Assembly: GCF_003725735.1 (NCBI RefSeq)
Contig: NZ_RJTM01000093.1
Span: 1-64,000, forward strand
DNA: 64,000 nucleotides
Direction of reading: 5' to 3'
Origin: Sinomicrobium pectinilyticum
Lineage (GTDB): Bacteria; Bacteroidota; Bacteroidia; Flavobacteriales; Flavobacteriaceae
The notes beneath the pieces were generated by a model. That model did no database searches. It was not told the DNA's origin and saw only the letters and a list, made by a program, of their open reading frames with translations. The position numbers and the translations under genes were made by a program. Positions 34,677 through 44,384 of the stretch are shown piece by piece (positions within the stretch are counted from its first letter, which is position 1; each line of letters starts with the position of its first letter).

Positions 34677-36299
34677 TTACCCCGTAAAATACAGCATAAT
34701 CGCTGTAATAATCACTACGATAAGTACGGAAGTAACTATATCCACCCAGCTGTAACTGTTTTTCACTTCTGCTTTCTGCTCTGCCGTCAATGTGCCCAGG
34801 GCGAGCCCTTCGACCTGTTGGGCAGAAGGTTTTGCCGAAGATAGGCTTACCCCCACGAGGATACAAAGGGAGATCACGAATATGACGATAGCGAAATGAG
34901 AAAACGGGATAGCTATGATATCGCCCAATACACCGGAAAATTCGTATCCGGGATTAAAGGTCACTATGGTATCCAGGATTAACCGGAAAAGCCCGATCCC
35001 GAACCCTATGTAAAGGGTTGCCATAGCTCCTTTTGCATTAATCCTTTTGGAAAGTATCCCGAGAAGGAACACTGCCGTAATCGGCGGTGCGATATAAGAC
35101 TGAACGGATTGCAGGTAATCATATAATGTTCCCGGGGCATTTTTCATTACGGGTATCCAGGCAAATCCGAGGATAACAATAACGCCTGTTGCTATTTTTC
35201 CTATGCGGAGCAACTTGGTCTCGCTTTCATTCGGCCTTAATTTTTTGTAAATGTCTATGGTAAACAATGTAGAGCAGGAATTAAATACCGAAGCCAGGGA
35301 ACTCATAAGTGCTGCCAGTAATCCTGCAGCGACAAGCCCCCGTATTCCTGCCGGGAGCAGGGTTTTTACCATTGTCGGCAGTACTTCGTTGGCATCGTTA
35401 TACTGTAATACTCCCTGTTTGCTGAGTGCAAAAGCCACCATTCCCGGAACCAGGAAAAGGAAAACGGGAAGAATTTTTAAAAACCCGCCCCATATGGCAC
35501 CTCTTCTGCCTTCTTTGACATTTTTTGCGGTCAATACCCGTTGCACAATATACTGGTCCGTGCACCAATACCATATCCCTACGATGGCACCTCCGAATAC
35601 CATTCCTGTCCACGGGTACCGCGGGTCATCGGCAGGGCGCCACATGTTGAAGTGTTCACTCCCGACGATCTCCTTAAGTCCGGACCATCCTCCGATGGCT
35701 TCGTGATTAAGCCCTATAAAGGTTACGGCCAGCGCTCCGCCTATAAGGATAAAAGTCTGGAGAGTTTCCGTATAGACCACGGCACTCATTCCCCCCACAA
35801 CGGTATATACCCCGGTGATGACAAGGGTAAGTATGGCTCCCGTCCAGAAATCTATTCCCAGCAAAGACTGGAATACGATCCCTCCTGCATAAATCGATAC
35901 GGAAACCTTGGTAAGTATGTACCCTACCAGGGAGAGTATGGATAAAAACCACCTCGCTTTGGGGCTATATCTCCGTTCCAGGAATTCGGGCATGGTAAAT
36001 ACCCCGCTCCTGGCATAAAAGGGTAAAAATACCCAACCGAGGAGCAATACGATCCAGGCGTGTAATTCGTAATGCGCCAGGGGCATACCGCTATCGGCAC
36101 CCGCCCCGGCAAGGCCCACCAGGTGTTCCGAGCCTATATTGGACGCAAAAATAGACGCCCCGACGACGAACCATCCTACATTCCGGCCGGCCAGAAAATA
36201 ATCTTTTGTGTCTTTTTGCTTTTTGCTCATCACCCAGGCAGCAATACCCAGGAGGAGTACAAAGTACATCCCTATGACAATCCAGTCCAGTTGTTCCAT
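34677..36299 (-). CDS. Sodium/sugar symporter (SSS family)
   Basis: A solute:sodium symporter of 540 residues with about 14 membrane spans, most similar to SGLT-type sugar carriers. KDYFLAGRNVGWFVVGASIF and FASNIGSEH form the characteristic N-terminal signature. Third gene of a minus-strand unit after xylB and xylA, so its substrate is most likely xylose or a xylose-containing oligosaccharide taken across the inner membrane. Confidence 0.88.
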   Translation of the reverse strand: MEQLDWIVIGMYFVLLLGIAAWVMSKKQKDTKDYFLAGRNVGWFVVGASIFASNIGSEHLVGLAGAGADSGMPLAHYELHAWIVLLLGWVFLPFYARSGVFTMPEFLERRYSPKARWFLSILSLVGYILTKVSVSIYAGGIVFQSLLGIDFWTGAILTLVITGVYTVVGGMSAVVYTETLQTFILIGGALAVTFIGLNHEAIGGWSGLKEIVGSEHFNMWRPADDPRYPWTGMVFGGAIVGIWYWCTDQYIVQRVLTAKNVKEGRRGAIWGGFLKILPVFLFLVPGMVAFALSKQGVLQYNDANEVLPTMVKTLLPAGIRGLVAAGLLAALMSSLASVFNSCSTLFTIDIYKKLRPNESETKLLRIGKIATGVIVILGFAWIPVMKNAPGTLYDYLQSVQSYIAPPITAVFLLGILSKRINAKGAMATLYIGFGIGLFRLILDTIVTFNPGYEFSGVLGDIIAIPFSHFAIVIFVISLCILVGVSLSSAKPSAQQVEGLALGTLTAEQKAEVKNSYSWVDIVTSVLIVVIITAIMLYFTG

Positions 36300-36322
36300 A
36301 ATTCCGGTTTTTGGTTAGTCAT

Positions 36323-36358
36323 TCCGGTACGGGGCAGTGGGTTTGTCCCCGTACCGGA
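36323..36358 (-). promoter_or_regulatory. Intercistronic hairpin between xylA and the symporter
   Basis: A 12-bp inverted repeat (TCCGGTACGGGG at 36323-36334 with its complement at 36347-36358) with a 12-base loop and no T-run. It probably stabilises the upstream xylBA message or reduces symporter expression. Confidence 0.6.
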
Positions 36359-36367
36359 TATACTGAC

Positions 36368-37693
36368 TTAAATATATTGATTGATCAGATTCTCAAATAA
36401 TTCCTGTTTCCCGCTTTTTTGCTTAACATCCTGGTTGTCTTCGGCATACCGGTATAATTCTTCCAGAGAAGTCATTCCGTCGGCAAAGACCTTACCGTCG
36501 CCCGAGTCAAAAGAGCTGTAGCGTTCTTTGCGCAATGCCAGGTATTCCGACTCGTCGAGGATTCTCTGCGCTGCAACCAGGGCACGTGCAAACGTATCCA
36601 TTCCCCCGATGTGTGCATAGAAGATATCTTCGAGATCCGTAGAATTCCTCCTGGTCTTGGCATCGAAATTAACGCCTCCGCCCTGGAAACCTCCGGCCTG
36701 CAGGATAACCAGCATAGCCTGGGTAAGCTCAAATACATCTACCGGGAACTGATCGGTATCCCAGCCGTTCTGATAGTCTCCGCGGTTAGCGTCTATGCTG
36801 CCGAGAAGATTGTTATCTGCCGCAACCTGTAATTCGTGCTCAAAAGTGTGTTGTGCCAGGGTAGCGTGGTTTACTTCCACGTTCAGTTTAAAATCGTCGA
36901 GCAGGTCGTATTTGGTGAGGAAACCGAGTACGGTAGCCGCATCAAAATCGTATTGATGTTTGGTGGGCTCCATGGGTTTGGGCTCGATGAAGAACTTACC
37001 TTTAAACCCTTGTTTACGGGCGTAATCCCTGGCCATATGCAGAAAAGTGGCAAAATGTTCCTGCTCCCGCTTCATATCGGTATTCAGAAGGGACATATAC
37101 CCTTCTCTGCCCCCCCAGAAGACGTAATTTTCACCTCCGAGCTTAATGGTTATATCCAAAGCGTTTTTAACCTGGGCCCCGGCTTGTGCCAGCACATTGA
37201 AATCCGGATTGGTTATCGCCCCGTTCATATACTTCGGGTGACTGAAGCAGTTTGCGGTACCCCAGAGCAACTTTACACCTGATGCTTTCTGCTTTTCCAG
37301 TGCGTAGTCGGATATGAACTGCAGTCTCTTTTCGGATTCTGCCAGGCTGCTTCCTTCTTCAATCAGGTCAAAATCGTGAAAACAATAGTAAGGTACTCCG
37401 AGTTTAGTTATAAATTCAAAGGCGGCATCCATTTTATCTTTAGCCTGTTGTTTCACATCCGACGCCTCCAGCCACGGAAATTTTTTGGTGGGCATCCCGA
37501 AGGGGTCTCCCCCGGTTCCGGTAAAGGTATGCCAGTAGGCTACGGCAAAACGGAAATGTTCTTTCATGGTCTTTCCCCCCACGAGTTTATTCTCATCATA
37601 GTATTTGAATGCCAGTGGATTCCGGGAAGAAGCTCCTTCGAACTTTATCTGCCCTATTCCCTTAAAATACTCTTTCTCTCCTAATGTGATCAT
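36368..37693 (-). CDS. xylA: Xylose isomerase
   Basis: Converts D-xylose to D-xylulose in the cytoplasm with two divalent metal ions. The length, 441 residues, is that of the long class II enzymes. The catalytic base is H106 with D109 in YYCFHDFDL. Metal-site segments are [19 protein letters not shown] and [10 protein letters not shown]. It lies between xylB (upstream, 68 bases) and the symporter gene, forming the xylose branch of the hemicellulose locus. Confidence 0.97.
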   Translation of the reverse strand: MITLGEKEYFKGIGQIKFEGASSRNPLAFKYYDENKLVGGKTMKEHFRFAVAYWHTFTGTGGDPFGMPTKKFPWLEASDVKQQAKDKMDAAFEFITKLGVPYYCFHDFDLIEEGSSLAESEKRLQFISDYALEKQKASGVKLLWGTANCFSHPKYMNGAITNPDFNVLAQAGAQVKNALDITIKLGGENYVFWGGREGYMSLLNTDMKREQEHFATFLHMARDYARKQGFKGKFFIEPKPMEPTKHQYDFDAATVLGFLTKYDLLDDFKLNVEVNHATLAQHTFEHELQVAADNNLLGSIDANRGDYQNGWDTDQFPVDVFELTQAMLVILQAGGFQGGGVNFDAKTRRNSTDLEDIFYAHIGGMDTFARALVAAQRILDESEYLALRKERYSSFDSGDGKVFADGMTSLEELYRYAEDNQDVKQKSGKQELFENLINQYI

Positions 37694-37761
37694 TTTTTTC
37701 TTGCATTAATTATGTTATACTTCGGTGTCAGGTGTTAGTAATTTTGTGCTGTTTACGCTAT

Positions 37762-39258
37762 TCATGCCCGGAACTGTTGCTGAGCCTTTAACAAGGCTTC
37801 TTTCCAGCTCTCATAAGCTTGCCGGTAGGCCCCCTTATCTTTAAGAGGAGTATGGGTTGCTATATATTCATCGCCCGAGAAAGTATCTCCGAAACTATCA
37901 AAGTCGCCATAACTATAGCCCGCTGCACGTGCGGCGCCTACGGCCCCGGTGGTGTCTACAATATGTATCTCCCTGTCTGTCAATGTAGCTATGGTTCGTG
38001 AAAACAGTCCGGACCGGAACAGGTTATCCCCCCCGGCTTTAATGGCAGTCAGTTCTACTCCGTCATTCTCCAGTACTCCTATACCGTAGACAAAGGAAAA
38101 AGCAATCCCTTCCAGGGCTGCACGATACAGATGGTGCTGTCCGTGGATATTAAAGTTCAGGTTTTGTATCCCCGCTCCTATGTTTGCATTGTTCAGCATC
38201 CGTTCGGAACCGTTCCCGAAAGGCAATATCCGGAGCCCGGCAGCCCCGACAGGGACCGTTGCCGCCATTTGGTTCATTTCGTTATAGGAAAGTGTTCCGC
38301 CGGATATCTGTTCTTTCATCCAGCGGTACAGTATCCCGGCTCCGTTAATGTTCAGTAGTTTACCGATGCGCGGAAGCTCCGGTTTATGGTTGACATGTGC
38401 AAAGTTATTGATGCGGGTCCCTTCTGTAGTATGGGTTACATCGCTTATGGCATACACTACCCCGGATGTCCCCCCGGTAGCTGCTATTTCCCCGGGATTA
38501 AAAACATTGAGAGACAATGCGTTATTCGGCTGGTCGCCTGCCCGGTATAACAAAGGGATTCCGGTTTTCAACCCCAGTTCTTCCGAAGCCTGCCCGGTAA
38601 GCCTTCCCTGTTCGGAAAAAGTGGGTACTACTTCGGGTAACACGGAAGTGTCTATTCCCGCTTCCTCGAGCAGCCACAGGGCCGGTTTATTGTCTTTGAA
38701 ATCCCAGGTGATCCCTTCGGAAAGCCCCGAAGGTGTTGTAGTACATTTTCCCGTAATTTTCAGGGCTATATAATCTCCCGGAAGCAGGAACTTGTATATT
38801 TTTTCATATATGTGCGGTTCGTTTTCTTTCACCCATTTCAGTTTGGACAGGGTAAAATTTCCCGGGGAATTCAACAACCGGTCCAGGCATTTATCTTCAC
38901 CCGCTTTTTCCAGAAGCCGGTTTCCTGCATCTACCGCCCGGCTATCGCACCAGATTATGGAATCACGAAGAACTTCTAATTCTTTATCTACAAGGACCAG
39001 TCCGTGCATCTGATAAGATATACCTATCCCCGCAATCTTTAACGGATCTGTTTTGGTCTGCTTTATCAGCTTTGCAGTGGCCTTGCACAAATTATCCCAC
39101 CACATTTCCGGATTTTGCTCTCCCCAGCCCGGTTCAATAGAAGTTATGGGCATTTCCTTATCGGGCTGTTGTGTTATTCCAACCACCCTGCCGCTCCCGG
39201 CCTCGACGAGAGAAGCCTTTATCGAAGAACTTCCCACATCATATCCTATCCAATACAT
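37762..39258 (-). CDS. xylB: Xylulokinase
   Basis: A FGGY-family kinase of 498 residues that phosphorylates D-xylulose to xylulose 5-phosphate. The nucleotide-binding start is YDVGSSSIKASL. YQMHGLVLVD carries the substrate-contact histidine, and YRAGDQPNNAL the catalytic aspartate. ATG at 39258 is used; a TTG-initiated frame reaches 39312, but its extra residues are unlike the family. First gene of the unit, 144 bases from a perfect LacI-type operator. Confidence 0.93.
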   Translation of the reverse strand: MYWIGYDVGSSSIKASLVEAGSGRVVGITQQPDKEMPITSIEPGWGEQNPEMWWDNLCKATAKLIKQTKTDPLKIAGIGISYQMHGLVLVDKELEVLRDSIIWCDSRAVDAGNRLLEKAGEDKCLDRLLNSPGNFTLSKLKWVKENEPHIYEKIYKFLLPGDYIALKITGKCTTTPSGLSEGITWDFKDNKPALWLLEEAGIDTSVLPEVVPTFSEQGRLTGQASEELGLKTGIPLLYRAGDQPNNALSLNVFNPGEIAATGGTSGVVYAISDVTHTTEGTRINNFAHVNHKPELPRIGKLLNINGAGILYRWMKEQISGGTLSYNEMNQMAATVPVGAAGLRILPFGNGSERMLNNANIGAGIQNLNFNIHGQHHLYRAALEGIAFSFVYGIGVLENDGVELTAIKAGGDNLFRSGLFSRTIATLTDREIHIVDTTGAVGAARAAGYSYGDFDSFGDTFSGDEYIATHTPLKDKGAYRQAYESWKEALLKAQQQFRA

Positions 39259-39318
39259 ATTTAAGACGGGTTTACTGTATATTATTGTATTATTAGCATT
39301 GTAAATCTGCAAAAAAGA

Positions 39319-39341
39319 CTTATAGTTTATTTAACTATAAG
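39319..39341. promoter_or_regulatory. Palindrome before xylB
   Basis: CTTATAGTT and AACTATAAG flank TATTT as a perfect 9-bp inverted repeat. The half CTTATAGT also begins the conserved modules before the glycosidase operon (47884) and susC (52780), so it may be a shared promoter or regulator element. Confidence 0.45.
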
Positions 39342-39402
39342 ATATGGTAAAAATAACCATAAGTTTTGATGTAGCAAATTTTTTATTACAAAATCGTTTT
39401 TT

Positions 39403-39414
39403 GCAACCGGTTGC
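39403..39414. promoter_or_regulatory. LacI-family operator before xylB
   Basis: GCAACCGGTTGC is a perfect 12-base palindrome of the kind bound by LacI/GalR regulators with a central CpG. It lies between xylB and the lacI-type gene. Related sites occur at 40829 and 47935, and degenerate ones at 39639 and 52832. Confidence 0.7.
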
Positions 39415-39567
39415 GGCTCAAATATACATTTTTCCGCTAAAAAAATAAATATATCTTCGTGCTAAAAGGAACCCGCCCGATTTCCAAAGCCGTACCATTC
39501 GCCGGTTACATAACACCACGCCCTTTCCGCTTTATCCGTTTTTATTATACAATTAGGTGTAATTCCG

Positions 39568-39575
39568 TATATTTG
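39568..39575 (+). promoter_or_regulatory. Promoter -7 box of the LacI-family gene
   Basis: TATATTTG fits TAnnTTTG, 97 bases before the regulator start. The -33 element is unclear. Confidence 0.35.
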
Positions 39576-39638
39576 ATGGCTTTGAACCCACTTCTTTTCA
39601 GGTGATCCTATCCGGAAAACAGGTAAAACCGGTAAACG

Positions 39639-39650
39639 GAAACCGGTTGA
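39639..39650. promoter_or_regulatory. Degenerate operator-like site before the LacI-family gene
   Basis: GAAACCGGTTGA matches the perfect operator at 10 of 12 positions and lies 22 bases before the regulator's ATG, downstream of its predicted promoter. It could allow autorepression by blocking elongation. Confidence 0.4.
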
Positions 39651-39672
39651 CACTACAGATTAAACAACAAAC

Positions 39673-40704
39673 ATGAAAGCGAAAAAGGAAATCACCATTT
39701 ACGACATAGCCAAAAAACTTAAGTATTCTCCTTCTACTATATCGCGGGCTTTGAACGACCATGAAAGTATCAGCAAAAACACCACCCTGTTAATCAAGAA
39801 AGTGGCCAAAGAAATGGGATACCGTCCCAATTCCCTGGCCGCAAGCCTTAGGAATAACAAAAGCAAGACTATTGGCATTATGATATCCCGCATAAACAGG
39901 CCTTTTGTTTCGTCACTGATAAGCGGCATTGAAGAAACGGCAAGAAAGGCCGGGTACAACGTTATCATAAGCCAGTCCAACGACAAGTATGAAAATGAAG
40001 TCATAAATGCGGAAACTCTATACAACAGCAGGATCAGCGGCCTTATTGTCTCTCTTTCGATGGAAACACGCAAACTGGAACACCTGCGCCGGTTCATGGA
40101 CCAGGGGATACCTATTGTGTTTGTAGATCGCGTTCCTGATGAACTGGATATACACAAGGTCATTATAGATAATTACACCGCAGGGTACAAGGCAACACAA
40201 CATCTTATAGAGCAGGGATGCAGCCGTATTGCCCATTTTGCGGGAGCACAGCACCGGAACGTGTACCGGGAACGGAAAAAAGGATATCTGGATGCCCTGA
40301 AGGACCATCACCTCCCGGTAGACAATGACCTCATCGTAAGTTTCAAATCCCTGAGTTTCGGTGAAGGAGAAAAGGCAACACGTAACCTGCTGGACCTCCC
40401 CCAACCTCCCGATGCCATTTTCTCTGCCAACGACACGGCTGCGGTCAGCGCCATTATGTACGCCAAAAAAAGAGGGATAAAAATCCCGGAAGAGCTGGCG
40501 GTTATCGGCTTCAACGACGACCCCATAGCTTCTATAGTAGAACCCGCCCTTTCTACCGTAATCCATCCCGCTATTAAAATGGGACAGATCTCGGCACAAC
40601 GAATTTTGCAACACGCGGCGGAAGAAGATGAAAACAATAGCCCGGAGGTCACCGTACTTCCCACGGAACTTCTCATCCGGGATTCCTCTAAAAAGAAGGC
40701 ATAG
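39673..40704 (+). CDS. LacI-family transcriptional regulator
   Basis: A 343-residue LacI/GalR regulator. The N-terminal helix-turn-helix is ITIYDIAKKLKYSPSTISRA with the hinge helix YRPNSLAASLRNNKS. A periplasmic-binding-protein-like sensor domain follows from about residue 60 (TIGIMISRI to TELLIRDS). It is transcribed divergently from xylBA and next to the glucuronate genes, so a xylan-derived sugar or uronate intermediate is a likely effector. LacI-type control of a SusC/D locus is less usual than hybrid two-component or SusR-type control. Confidence 0.92.
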   Translation: MKAKKEITIYDIAKKLKYSPSTISRALNDHESISKNTTLLIKKVAKEMGYRPNSLAASLRNNKSKTIGIMISRINRPFVSSLISGIEETARKAGYNVIISQSNDKYENEVINAETLYNSRISGLIVSLSMETRKLEHLRRFMDQGIPIVFVDRVPDELDIHKVIIDNYTAGYKATQHLIEQGCSRIAHFAGAQHRNVYRERKKGYLDALKDHHLPVDNDLIVSFKSLSFGEGEKATRNLLDLPQPPDAIFSANDTAAVSAIMYAKKRGIKIPEELAVIGFNDDPIASIVEPALSTVIHPAIKMGQISAQRILQHAAEEDENNSPEVTVLPTELLIRDSSKKKA

Positions 40705-40828
40705 AAAAACAACCATATTAAAATCGGTTCTGCCCGGAAAAGATGCGAAAAACGGTGATTTACCCTGTTTCATCTTTTTACCGCAGAGCCTTTATTTGTT
40801 AATATCCCGGTCTTTTCCGGATAAAAAC

Positions 40829-40840
40829 GCAACCGATTGC
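40829..40840. promoter_or_regulatory. LacI-family operator before the SDR-uxuA unit
   Basis: GCAACCGATTGC matches the xylB operator at 11 of 12 positions and lies 147 bases before the SDR start, between the regulator gene and the uronate genes. Confidence 0.65.
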
Positions 40841-40907
40841 ATAAAATATTTTGAAAAGGTACTTTTTTTCGTTTATTTTACAATTCCAATGCATTCCGGA
40901 ATACTGT

Positions 40908-40933
40908 AAAAGCCTCTAAACAAGGCCTTTTTT
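40908..40933 (+). terminator. Terminator-like hairpin in the SDR leader
   Basis: AAAAGCCT at 40908-40915 pairs with AGGCCTTTT (one bulged base), followed by six T. It lies after the operator and 54 bases before the SDR gene, so it is either the delayed end of the regulator transcript or an attenuator of the SDR-uxuA unit. Confidence 0.45.
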
Positions 40934-40986
40934 ACGTAAAACAGCCACCGGAAATGCCGGATAAACCATAAAAAATATCGGAAAAT

Positions 40987-41721
40987 ATGAGTAAAACTGC
41001 TATTGTAACCGGGGGAAATTCCGGGTTGGGTTATGCTACGGCAAAAAAATTATGCGACAACGGCATCAAGACATATATCATTGGCAGAAGCCGTGAAAAA
41101 ACCGAAGCGGCCTGCAAAGAGATCGGGGAACTTGCCGTACCGGTCATATTTGACCTGAATAACCTGGAAGGGCTTCCGGAACTTATAAGGGACATCGCCA
41201 AAGATTCTCCCATAGATATATTGGTGAACAATGCGGGAATTAACATGAAAAAGGAATTTCTCGATGTTACCGATGAGGATTTTCAGTCCATTATTCACAC
41301 AAATGTGTTCAGTGTTTTTTCCGTAAGCCGGGAAGTTGTAAAAGTAATGAAGGAAAACGGAGGGGGAAGTATTGTGAACATCAGTTCCATGACCTCCCAA
41401 TACGGTATACCGAAAGTAATAGCCTATTCCGCCAGTAAATCCGCCATAGAGGGTATGACCAGGGCTATGGCCGTAGAACTGGCACCATTTGGTGTTCGGG
41501 TTAATTGTGTAGCCCCCGGCTTCATAAAAACCAAAATGTCTTCCAAAGCCCTGGACAATGACCCGGAACGAAAAAACAAAGTGCTGTCCCGCACGCCCAT
41601 GGGAAAACTGGGCGAGCCTTCGGATATTGCCGATGCCGTTTTCTATTACGCCACTTCCGAATCCAAATTCACTACGGGAACCATATTACCGGTAGACGGC
41701 GGAAACAGCATAGGTTTTTAA
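40987..41721 (+). CDS. SDR oxidoreductase, probable D-mannonate oxidoreductase
   Basis: A classical short-chain dehydrogenase of 244 residues. The cofactor loop is VTGGNSGLGYATAKKL with NNAG at 81-84. The catalytic S134, Y147 and K151 are intact. A uxuA gene follows 108 bases later, so the enzyme probably reduces D-fructuronate to D-mannonate, the step before mannonate dehydratase, replacing the unrelated long-chain UxuB. Gluconate 5-dehydrogenase and KduD activities are alternatives from sequence alone. Confidence 0.82.
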   Translation: MSKTAIVTGGNSGLGYATAKKLCDNGIKTYIIGRSREKTEAACKEIGELAVPVIFDLNNLEGLPELIRDIAKDSPIDILVNNAGINMKKEFLDVTDEDFQSIIHTNVFSVFSVSREVVKVMKENGGGSIVNISSMTSQYGIPKVIAYSASKSAIEGMTRAMAVELAPFGVRVNCVAPGFIKTKMSSKALDNDPERKNKVLSRTPMGKLGEPSDIADAVFYYATSESKFTTGTILPVDGGNSIGF

Positions 41722-41829
41722 GAACCGGCCGGTACATAAATAACAGGATAAAGAAAAATTAAAGGGATACCGAACCGGGGATATTACCACCAATCCGGAT
41801 TCCACTCAGATAATATCAAGCTACAATAT

Positions 41830-43008
41830 ATGATACGAATGCAGCAAACCATGCGATGGTACGGGCCACACGACGGTGTTAGCCTGCAGGAGATAAAACA
41901 GGCAGGTGCCAGTGGAGTCGTAACTGCATTGCATGAAATTCCCGTTGGGGATGTATGGACCGTAGAGGCCATAAAAGAAAGACTTTCCGCAATACATGCC
42001 GAGGGGCTGGAATGGACGGTTATAGAAAGTCTTCCCGTCCATGAAGATATCAAGAGACGAAGCGGCAAATACGATCTGTATATTGACAACTATAAAAAGA
42101 GCCTGAAAAATATTGCTACCTGCGGGCTTAAGGTTATCACCTATAATTTTATGCCCGTACTGGACTGGGTAAGGACCAATACCATGTTTGTCAACCGGGA
42201 CGGTACGAAGACCCTCCGGTTCGAGAAGGATGCTTTCGTATTTTTCGATCTTTTTCTCCTGCAAAGACCCGGCGCGGAAAACGACTATACGGATGAAGAA
42301 AGGGAAAGTGCCACAGCTTATGGAAACCAATTGTCCGATGAAGAAAAACAATCTCTTTTCAATACGGTTTTACTGGGGCTTCCCGGCAGTAAAGAGAATT
42401 TCACCCCGCAAAAAGTTCTGGACCTGCTCAAACAATATGAGGGTATCGATGAGCGTAAATTAAGGGAAAACCTCCGTTATTTTTTAAATGAAGTTGCCCC
42501 GATAGCTGAAAAACTTGACCTGAAACTGGCCATACACCCGGACGATCCGCCCTTTTCCGTACTCGGACTCCCGCGCATCGTATGTTCCGGGGAGGACATA
42601 GATAAAATACTGGAAGCTGTTCCGCTCAATGCCAACGGCTTGTGTTACTGCACCGGGTCTTTAGGGGCCAACCCGGACAACGACCTGGTAAGTATCCTGG
42701 AAAAGCACGGAGATCGTATTCATTTTCTCCATCTGCGAAGTGTGGAAAAGGAAAGGAACGGCGTATTTAAAGAGGCCGAACACCTGGGTGGAGATGCACC
42801 TATGGAAACCATTGTGTACAAAATACTCCAACTGATGAACAAAAGGAATATTTCCCTGCCCATGCGACCGGACCACGGCGCTCTTTTTTCCCTCGAAGAA
42901 AGAAGAGAGCATTACTCCGGGTATTCCCTGATAGGCCGGCTTAAAGGACTGGCAGAAATACGCGGACTGGAACACGGGATGGTATATGCCATGAGCAATA
43001 AGATCTGA
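41830..43008 (+). CDS. uxuA: Mannonate dehydratase
   Basis: Dehydrates D-mannonate to 2-keto-3-deoxy-D-gluconate in glucuronate breakdown. The 392-residue protein begins with the family phrase MRWYGPHD and contains LAIHPDDPPFSVLGLPRIV, CYCTGSLGANPDND, HFLHLRSV and the C-terminal MRPDHGALF with metal-binding histidines and aspartate. ATG at 41839 is an equally good start. Uronate isomerase (uxaC) and KDG kinase and aldolase genes are not in the window. Confidence 0.95.
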   Translation: MIRMQQTMRWYGPHDGVSLQEIKQAGASGVVTALHEIPVGDVWTVEAIKERLSAIHAEGLEWTVIESLPVHEDIKRRSGKYDLYIDNYKKSLKNIATCGLKVITYNFMPVLDWVRTNTMFVNRDGTKTLRFEKDAFVFFDLFLLQRPGAENDYTDEERESATAYGNQLSDEEKQSLFNTVLLGLPGSKENFTPQKVLDLLKQYEGIDERKLRENLRYFLNEVAPIAEKLDLKLAIHPDDPPFSVLGLPRIVCSGEDIDKILEAVPLNANGLCYCTGSLGANPDNDLVSILEKHGDRIHFLHLRSVEKERNGVFKEAEHLGGDAPMETIVYKILQLMNKRNISLPMRPDHGALFSLEERREHYSGYSLIGRLKGLAEIRGLEHGMVYAMSNKI

Positions 43009-43028
43009 CCGGTCCCATGACTATAATC

Positions 43029-43073
43029 AAATACGCCCCGGCCTGTTCTCAAAACAAACCGGGGCGTATTTTT
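43029..43073. terminator. Bidirectional terminator between uxuA and the GH43 gene
   Basis: A 13-bp stem, AAATACGCCCCGG at 43029-43041 with its complement at 43059-43071, has a 17-base loop and T residues following. Both flanking genes end here. Confidence 0.85.
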
Positions 43074-43094
43074 ATGTCCCTGTTTTCAGAAAGA

Positions 43095-44216
43095 CTATTC
43101 CGTCACCGTATTTATAGTCTCTATTGTACCGTCTTCACGGTGCCTGAGTTTACTGACCTTTATATTGCGCAGATGCGTTTTTCCGGACAACTCGGTGTCG
43201 TGATAAAAAATATACCACTGCCCTTTGAATTCCACAATGGAATGATGATTGGTCCACCCTTCAACCGGGTTAAGGATATTCCCCTGGTACACGAAAGGTC
43301 CGTATGGACTGTCTCCTGTTGCATAAGCTATAAAGTGTGTGTCTCCCGTAGAATAGGAGAAATAATACTTACCGTTGTACTTGTGTACCCATGCCGCCTC
43401 AAAAAACCGCCTGTCGTGATCCCCGGCTAAAATAGGATCTCCCTTTTTGTCCACAATTTCGATCTCTTTCAGTTCCTCCCCGAATTGCAGCATATCATTG
43501 CTCAGGCGGGCGACTCTCGGGCCAATGGCCGGTTCGTCATCGGCAGGTTCATTGTCATAGGGAGTTTTTGTGTCGTGATCGTACTTTCCGGTTCTCCAGT
43601 TTTGCAATTGACCTCCCCATATTCCTCCGATGTACATATAGTATTCACCGTCATCATCCCGAAATACGGCCGGATCAATACTCAGGCTTCCTTTCATCGG
43701 TTCGTTTTCAGCTTTAAAAGGTCCGGAAGGAGAATCAGAAACCGCAACACCGATACGGAACACCCCTTCTTTATCCTTTGCGGGAAAATACAGGTAATAG
43801 GAATCTCCTTTCCTGGCAGCATCCGGGGCCCATAATTGCCTTTCCGCCCAGGGCACATCTTCTACACTCAGGGCGACGCCATGATCTGTTATCTTTCCCC
43901 CTGCGGAGTCCATAGAAAACACGTGATAATCCCGCATATCAAAATGCCCCCCGAAATCATCTTCTTCCTTCCCCGCATCAATATCATGGGACGGGTAGAT
44001 GTACAATTTTTCTTCAAAAACATGTGCGGAAGGGTCCGCCGTATATATATCCGTCACAAGAGGCTGATTGCGGAACTTCGTTTTTTTCCCCTCTTTTTCC
44101 TCCTTAACCTGCAAAGTTTCTCCATGCTGTTGCTTTTTGTTTCCTTCGCCGCAGGAAGCGAATAACAGACCGGCGAATAATACTGATGCTGTTTTTTTTC
44201 TATACCCGTTTTTCAT
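43095..44216 (-). CDS. Glycoside hydrolase family 43 lipoprotein
   Basis: A five-bladed propeller glycosidase of 373 residues with a lipoprotein signal (C22 in FASCGEG). The GH43 triad is visible: D61 in YTADPSAH as general base, D181 in SIDPAVFRDDDG as pKa modulator and E273 in FFEAAWVHK as general acid. Expected activity is beta-xylosidase or alpha-L-arabinofuranosidase on xylo-oligosaccharides in the periplasm or at the cell surface. Last gene of the minus-strand glycosidase unit. Confidence 0.88.
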   Translation of the reverse strand: MKNGYRKKTASVLFAGLLFASCGEGNKKQQHGETLQVKEEKEGKKTKFRNQPLVTDIYTADPSAHVFEEKLYIYPSHDIDAGKEEDDFGGHFDMRDYHVFSMDSAGGKITDHGVALSVEDVPWAERQLWAPDAARKGDSYYLYFPAKDKEGVFRIGVAVSDSPSGPFKAENEPMKGSLSIDPAVFRDDDGEYYMYIGGIWGGQLQNWRTGKYDHDTKTPYDNEPADDEPAIGPRVARLSNDMLQFGEELKEIEIVDKKGDPILAGDHDRRFFEAAWVHKYNGKYYFSYSTGDTHFIAYATGDSPYGPFVYQGNILNPVEGWTNHHSIVEFKGQWYIFYHDTELSGKTHLRNIKVSKLRHREDGTIETINTVTE

Positions 44217-44384
44217 GTGTTTGTTTTTATCATTTCGACTTAGTTCAATACAAGTGTTGTTTAATGGCCCGATTACACCGGTTGGTCTCGGGAAAACCGG
44301 TTACGGGCATTTCACCTGTGTTTTTCTACTGATATTGTTATGTTTAATTACTGCATTCTCTTATAATCAAAGCACTTCCATGAC

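Noticed and set aside
44277-44301. Two ACCGGT sequences before the GH43 gene as extra LacI operators
   Set aside because: They match the operator consensus at only about 8-9 of 12 positions, and the GH43 gene is probably served by the operon promoter upstream of 47840.
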